Origin: an uncultured Devosia sp.
Lineage (GTDB): Bacteria; Pseudomonadota; Alphaproteobacteria; Rhizobiales; Devosiaceae
NCBI GenBank assembly: GCA_934553185.1
Contig: CAKTFF010000018.1
Location: forward strand, 1-14,522
Direction of reading: 5' to 3'
Length of the DNA stretch: 14,522 bases
Under the pieces are notes generated by a model. It did no database searches. It was given only the letters and a program-made list of their open reading frames with translations, and was not told the origin of the DNA. Position numbers and translations under genes: made by a program. This document shows positions 10,494 through 14,522 of this stretch, in pieces (position 1 is the first letter of the stretch; every line of letters starts with the position of its first letter).

Positions 10494-12988
10494 CCGATCA
10501 TCGATCCCCCTCCCCCATCCGCCTCCACAAGCAACTGACGGCGATCTGGGATACGCCCGGCGGCCTCGGCCGGCTATCGAGCGTCAACCACACGATCCTG
10601 GGCAAGCGCTTCATGTTTCTGGCGCTGATCTTCTTCGCGATCGGCGGGCTCTTGGCCATGCTGATCCGCGCTCAGCTGGCGACGCCCAACAGCGCCTTTC
10701 TCGACCGGGACGTTTATAACCAGATCTTCACCATGCATGGGACGGTGATGATGTTTCTGTTCGCCATTCCCATGTTTGAAGGGCTGGCGATCTACCTCCT
10801 GCCCAAAATCCTGGGCGCGCGGGACATGGCCTTCCCGCGCATGACCGCCTATGGATACTGGTGCTATCTGTTTGGCGGCTCGATCCTGATCATCGCCATG
10901 CTGGCGGGCGTCGCTCCGAATGGCGGCTGGTTCATGTATACGCCGCTGTCCTCGCGGCCGTTCACCCCCGGCATCAATGCCGATGTCTGGCTGCTGGGCA
11001 TCACCTTTGTTGAAATTTCGGCGGTGACCGCGGCCATCGAAATCCTCGTCTCGATCCTCAAGATGCGGGCGCCCGGCATGGCCCTCAACCGCATGCCGCT
11101 GTTTGCTTGGTATCTGCTGATCACCTCCGCCATGATGGCGGTCGGCTTTCCCCCGCTGATCCTGGGCTCGCTGCTGCTCGAGCTTGAACGGGCCTTTGAC
11201 CTGCCCTTCTTTGATCCGACGCGCGGCGGCGATCCGCTCCTTTGGCAGCACCTGTTCTGGCTGTTCGGGCATCCGGAAGTCTACATCATCTTCCTGCCCG
11301 CCGCCGGAGCGCTCTCCACCATTATTCCGGTTTTTGCGCAGCGGCCGATCCTGGGCTATCGCGCCATCATCGCCGCTATCGTCGCCATGGGGTTTTTGTC
11401 CTTCGGCCTTTGGGTGCACCATATGTTCGCCGTGGGCATTCCCCATCTCGCCCTGGCCTTCTTTTCGGCTGCCAGTGCGCTGGTCGCCATACCCACGGCC
11501 ATCCAGATCTTTGCCTGGCTGGGGACCCTGGCTTCAGGAAAGCCGCGTTGGGACGTGCCGATGCTTTACGTGTTCGGCTTCTTTTTCGTGTTCGTGATCG
11601 GCGGCTTGACCGGCGTGATGCTGGCCATGGTGCCCTTCAACACCCAAGCTCATGACAGCTACTTCGTTGTGGCGCACCTCCATTACGTGCTGGTCGGCGG
11701 CTTTGTTTTTCCCATGCTGGCCGCGCTCTACCACTGGCTGCCCCATGTCACCGGACGGCTGAGCCTTTATCGGCTTTCGGTGCCCGCCTTCTGGCTCATT
11801 TTCATCGGCTTCAACGTCGCCTTTTTCCTGATGCACCTGACGGGGCTGATGGGCATGCCGCGCCGCATCTCGACCTATCCGTCCAACTGGGGCTGGGACT
11901 GGCTGAACCTCCTGTCCTCGGTCGGTAGCTTCATCCTGACTATGGGCTTTGCCCTGGTTCTGGCCGATGTCATCCTGCAGTTCCGCTTCGGCACCCCATT
12001 CCGGCGCGATCCCTGGCGCGCATCGACCCTTGAATGGGCGATGCCCACGCCGCCCACCTCTTATGCCTTTGCATCCCTGCCGCGCGTGGACCGCCGCGCC
12101 GACCAGATGCTGCCCGCCGAGATCGGACCCGAACTGGCCGGCGGCAAGGGCTATCTCGGTTTCGCCCGTGACGGGCAGCAGGAAACCCTTGGCGTCGACA
12201 TGATCACCGGCGAAGCCGAGCAGGTGATGATCCTGCCCCGGCGCACCTTTTTGCCGCTTTGGACGGCGCTTGCGACTGGCACGTTCTTTGTGGCGCTGCT
12301 GCTGGGCTATTACTGGCTGGCGCCCTTCTGCGCGCTTCTGGTGGTCGGCATTTTCCTCCTTTGGCCGCAAAGCCTGGGTCGCAAGAGCGATACGGGCGCG
12401 GTGGATATCGGCCGGGGTGAAAAGGCGCCGTTCGACGCGGAGGCGCCGAACAACGTGGCGGTGCTGGCCAATCGCGCTGCGCTCGTGACCGATGCGACGC
12501 TCTTTGGTTCGCTGCTCTTCGGCGGGTTGTTTCTCCTCGTGGTTGCCCCCAACTGGCAACAGGTTCCCGCGTTGGATCTGCCCGTGCTGCCAATGGGTCT
12601 GGCGGTGCTTGGGGCGCTCGGAGCTGCTGCCCTGACCGTGGTCGCGCGCCGTCAGAACAGTTTAAGCCAAGCATTCATGCCGTTTTTGGCCGGTGCCGTG
12701 CTGCTGCAACTGCTTGCGGCCGCAAGCCTGGTCTGGCTGATGGGAATGGTGGGCGATGCGAGACTCCATGCGCGCTCGGCAATCGTCTTTGTCACCTTGG
12801 GCTATTGTGCGCTCCATTGTGGGATAGCCGCGCTGATGGCCGGGCACACGATCTGGCGGATGGTGCAGGGCTATGTTTCGGCCCGCCGCGCCACCGACCT
12901 GACGCTGGCCTTTTTGTGGAACAGCTATGCGGTTGTGGCGACAGTCCCTGCCGTGCTCCTCGTCATCCTGCTGGACAATGCCGCATGA
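10490..12988 (+). CDS. coxA: fused cytochrome c oxidase subunit I-III
   Basis: An 832-residue fusion: subunit I (about 35-500, twelve helices), a soluble linker (about 505-585), then seven hydrophobic helices (about 587-832) including a subunit III-like region. Subunit I has the heme a ligands H83 (FTMHGT) and H398, the heme a3 ligand H396 (HDSYFVVAHLHY), the CuB ligands H261, H310 and H311, and E263 with Y265 (GHPEVY) for the D-channel end and the His-Tyr bond, i.e. an A1-type core. D112 (ARDMAFPR) at the D-channel mouth is kept, but the usual Asn residues nearby are not. The K-channel Lys (TGIK in Paracoccus) is Gln339 (TAIQ). It uses the ATG of ATGA at the coxB stop and overlaps the next gene the same way. 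The complex reduces O2 to water and pumps protons. Confidence 0.96.
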   Translation: MTDHRSPSPIRLHKQLTAIWDTPGGLGRLSSVNHTILGKRFMFLALIFFAIGGLLAMLIRAQLATPNSAFLDRDVYNQIFTMHGTVMMFLFAIPMFEGLAIYLLPKILGARDMAFPRMTAYGYWCYLFGGSILIIAMLAGVAPNGGWFMYTPLSSRPFTPGINADVWLLGITFVEISAVTAAIEILVSILKMRAPGMALNRMPLFAWYLLITSAMMAVGFPPLILGSLLLELERAFDLPFFDPTRGGDPLLWQHLFWLFGHPEVYIIFLPAAGALSTIIPVFAQRPILGYRAIIAAIVAMGFLSFGLWVHHMFAVGIPHLALAFFSAASALVAIPTAIQIFAWLGTLASGKPRWDVPMLYVFGFFFVFVIGGLTGVMLAMVPFNTQAHDSYFVVAHLHYVLVGGFVFPMLAALYHWLPHVTGRLSLYRLSVPAFWLIFIGFNVAFFLMHLTGLMGMPRRISTYPSNWGWDWLNLLSSVGSFILTMGFALVLADVILQFRFGTPFRRDPWRASTLEWAMPTPPTSYAFASLPRVDRRADQMLPAEIGPELAGGKGYLGFARDGQQETLGVDMITGEAEQVMILPRRTFLPLWTALATGTFFVALLLGYYWLAPFCALLVVGIFLLWPQSLGRKSDTGAVDIGRGEKAPFDAEAPNNVAVLANRAALVTDATLFGSLLFGGLFLLVVAPNWQQVPALDLPVLPMGLAVLGALGAAALTVVARRQNSLSQAFMPFLAGAVLLQLLAAASLVWLMGMVGDARLHARSAIVFVTLGYCALHCGIAALMAGHTIWRMVQGYVSARRATDLTLAFLWNSYAVVATVPAVLLVILLDNAA

Positions 12989-13296
12989 GCCAGGTGAACC
13001 AACGCGCACTCCTTTGGTTGATCGCCGGCTTCACCGTCTGGTCGATCGGCTTCGGCGTGCTTTATGGCCTCCAGGCGCTGGGCTGTGCCTATGGCTGGAG
13101 CAATCACCGGATGTGGCTGATCATTGCCTATGGCGCAACGCTGGTGCCGCTTGCCTGGTTGGCCATGCAGCGGCCCAACAAGGCGGGCGAAGGGGAAACG
13201 TCCCTGTCGAAGTCCGCCCTTTGGGCCAACCGCGCGGCGTTTGTCGCAGGCGTGCTGACCTTTTTGCCGGTGACCTTTGCCAGCCTGTGCCAATAA
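12985..13296 (+). CDS. 103-aa three-helix membrane protein coupled to coxA
   Basis: I do not recognise a named family. The 103-residue protein has three likely helices (about 8-31, 43-61 and 82-100), short loops, and Cys at 34 (ALGCAYGW) and 102. The basic stretch QRPNKAGEG separates helices 2 and 3. Its ATG overlaps the coxA stop (ATGA), so it is translated in step with the oxidase. By position and size it could be a small structural subunit (subunit IV-like) or an assembly protein of this oxidase, although I see no sequence match to subunit IV. The frame is open further upstream, but only inside coxA. Confidence 0.85.
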   Translation: MSQVNQRALLWLIAGFTVWSIGFGVLYGLQALGCAYGWSNHRMWLIIAYGATLVPLAWLAMQRPNKAGEGETSLSKSALWANRAAFVAGVLTFLPVTFASLCQ

Positions 13297-13331
13297 ACTG
13301 CACACCTTTCATCTCACGAGGAGACAACACG

Positions 13332-13568
13332 ATGAGCGATACAGAAAACCAGCAATGTCCTGTTTCGGGCGACCCGGCGACGAAACGCGAAGGCGATGGC
13401 GACTTCGTGGAATATGACTGCCCGACCTGTGGCACCTTCCGCATCAGCCGCACGGTGCTGGCCCTGGCGCCGGAAAACCCCGAAATCCTGCAGGTCGCCC
13501 TTCATGTGGCCAAAGAGGCGGCCGACCCTGGCGAGGTGCCTTTGATCAGCAACATCGTTTCGGGATAG
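13332..13568 (+). CDS. small zinc-ribbon-like protein (78 aa)
   Basis: A 78-residue soluble protein of unknown function. It has CPVSG (C9 to S12) and, 20 residues on, DCPTCGTFRIS (C30, C33). The spacing looks like a CPxCG...CPxCG zinc ribbon in which the second Cys of the first knuckle is Ser, so only three thiol ligands remain. A helical C-terminal half (about 40-65) is acidic. The start at 13332 has GAGGAG eight nt upstream. It follows the oxidase operon after 35 bp with no hairpin between, so it may be co-transcribed with it. No promoter of its own was found. The family call is tentative. Confidence 0.8.
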   Translation: MSDTENQQCPVSGDPATKREGDGDFVEYDCPTCGTFRISRTVLALAPENPEILQVALHVAKEAADPGEVPLISNIVSG

Positions 13569-13595
13569 ATTGGGTCATCACCGCGGACGAGGCTG

Positions 13596-13621
13596 GGAAC
13601 GCTGCGGGCATGCGCGCCGTT
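13596..13621 (+). promoter_or_regulatory. EcfG (general stress sigma factor) promoter for ku
   Basis: GGAAC (13596-13600), 17 bp, CGTT (13618-13621) is an exact match to the alphaproteobacterial EcfG/RpoE2 promoter consensus GGAAC-N16/17-CGTT. It lies in the 76-bp gap before ku. A start near 13628 would give a leader of about 17 nt that just includes the GGAGG at 13632-13636. An exact match in such a short gap is very unlikely by chance (about 4 in 10,000 for nine fixed bases at two spacings). Confidence 0.7.
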
Positions 13622-13644
13622 TTGCCCATTCGGAGGAAACGATT

Positions 13645-14522
13645 ATGGCAGCTCGGGCAGTTTGGTCAGGCGTCATCAAGATCGCCGAGGTGGTTTGCCC
13701 GGTGAAGATGTATACTGCGGCGACCACGTCCGAGCGCATTGCCCTGCACATGGTCAATCGCGAAACCGGGCACCGGCTCAAGCGCGTCTATATGGACAAC
13801 AAAACCAACAAGCCGGTTGACGCCAAGGACCAGGTGAAAGGCTACGAGACCAGCGACGGCCATTATGTGGTTCTCGAGCCCGAGGAAATTGCCTCGGCCG
13901 TGCCCAACAGCGACAAGAGCCTGACGGTTGACGCCTTTATCGCCTGCAACCGGATCGAGCCAACCTATTTCGACAAGCCCTATTACCTGCTCCCCGCTTC
14001 GGACGCGACGGAAGATAGTTTCGTGCTGATCCGCGAAGCGCTGCGCAACAAGAAGACTGCAGCGATTGCCCATACAGTGCTGTTCCGGCGCCTGCGGCCG
14101 GTGCTGATCCGGGCGCATCGCGAGGGCCTCATCGCCACCACGCTCAATTTTGACTACGAGGTTCGCGCCGCGAGCGAAGCCTTCAGCGACATCAAGAAGC
14201 GCAGAATAGAGCCCGAAATGCTGCAGCTGGCGCAGCACATCCTCAAAACCAAGGCAGGCACGTTCGCGCCGGAAACATTCGAGGATCGCTACGAGGCGGC
14301 GCTTGGCGAGCTGGTCAAGGCCAAGATCGAGGGCCGCAAGGTTGTGCCGCTGCGCCAGCCCAAGCCCACCAAGAGCAATGACCTGCTGGAGGCTTTGCGG
14401 CTCAGTGCCGGCGGCACAGAAGCGGGTGAAACCAAAAAGCCTGCGGCCAAGAAACCGCGTGCTGCGAAAAAGCCAAAGGCGGAGCCAGCAGACGCAAAGC
14501 CGGCGGCACCGCGCCGCAAGGC
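13645..14522 (+). CDS. ku: Ku protein for non-homologous end joining (3' truncated)
   Basis: Bacterial Ku forms a homodimeric ring on DNA double-strand ends and recruits the ligase LigD. The first 292 codons are present and the frame is open to the window edge. The family opening RAVWSGVIKIAEVVCPVKMY is followed by TSERI, then QVKGYE, LEPEEI, PYYLLP, HTVLFRRLRPVLI and LIATTLNFDYEVR. The Ku core runs to about residue 245. After it comes a Lys/Ala/Pro-rich tail with KKPAAKKPRAAKKPKAE, a basic extension of the type that lets some Ku proteins bind or thread onto DNA. The start at 13645 has GGAGG eight nt upstream. An EcfG promoter lies just before it, which suggests induction by general stress or stationary phase. 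LigD is not in the window. Confidence 0.95.
   Translation, partial: MAARAVWSGVIKIAEVVCPVKMYTAATTSERIALHMVNRETGHRLKRVYMDNKTNKPVDAKDQVKGYETSDGHYVVLEPEEIASAVPNSDKSLTVDAFIACNRIEPTYFDKPYYLLPASDATEDSFVLIREALRNKKTAAIAHTVLFRRLRPVLIRAHREGLIATTLNFDYEVRAASEAFSDIKKRRIEPEMLQLAQHILKTKAGTFAPETFEDRYEAALGELVKAKIEGRKVVPLRQPKPTKSNDLLEALRLSAGGTEAGETKKPAAKKPRAAKKPKAEPADAKPAAPRRK

Noticed and set aside
11534..12559. 341-codon and 290-codon (10574-11446) minus-strand open frames
   Set aside because: Both are antisense to the coxA fusion, which has every heme and copper ligand. Their composition is His/Gln/Arg/Gly-rich noise.
1..14522. Search for CRISPR arrays, tRNA genes, insertion sequences, attachment sites and toxin-antitoxin pairs
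   Set aside because: No regularly spaced repeats, tRNA-like folds, transposase motifs or flanking inverted/direct repeats were seen; genes are closely packed with uniform composition.

Overview
The window is gene-dense, GC-rich (low-to-mid 60% by eye) bacterial DNA. The gene set (Fnr-type regulator with a CX2CX7C cluster motif, fused COX1-COX3 oxidase subunit, CtaG of the caa3 type, bacterial Ku behind a GGAAC/CGTT promoter) points to an alphaproteobacterium of the Hyphomicrobiales. A Devosia-like genus is possible, but that is a guess. There is no insertion sequence, CRISPR array, tRNA, rRNA or phage gene, and no gene-free stretch longer than 300 bases.

Layout. (1) 1-2078: the 3' end of glgB (+) converges on malQ (-), i.e. 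glycogen and maltodextrin metabolism. (2) 2244-4377: a small unknown protein and a membrane diguanylate cyclase with a periplasmic Cache-like sensor, HAMP and GGEEF domain, both on the minus strand. (3) 4516-7926: an oxygen-sensing Fnr-type regulator (-), divergent from a membrane PQQ-dependent dehydrogenase of the glucose/quinate/shikimate family (gcd, +), which ends in a strong intrinsic terminator. (4) 8010-13296: an alternative aa3-type cytochrome c oxidase locus. It holds the assembly factor ctaG and a CopD/HemJ-like membrane protein (4-nt overlap), a DUF2231 membrane protein facing the other way, then coxB, a fused coxA-coxC and a 103-residue three-helix membrane protein, the last three linked by 4-nt overlaps. 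(5) 13332-14522: a small Cys-containing protein, then the start of ku (DNA end joining), which runs off the window.

How they may work together. Gcd would oxidise a sugar (or a quinate-like substrate) in the periplasm and pass electrons to ubiquinone. The aa3-type oxidase is a terminal electron sink fed through cytochrome c. The Fnr-type regulator could link both to oxygen: a 9/10 match to the Fnr box (TTGAT-N4-ATCAA) lies 22 nt before the coxB start. Ku has a near-perfect EcfG (general stress sigma) promoter, and a weaker version lies in front of gcd.

Points most worth checking: the Fnr box at coxB, the EcfG promoter at ku, a Gln in place of the K-channel Lys in subunit I, an Asn in place of the substrate-specificity His in Gcd, and the uncharacterised small membrane protein translationally coupled to the oxidase.
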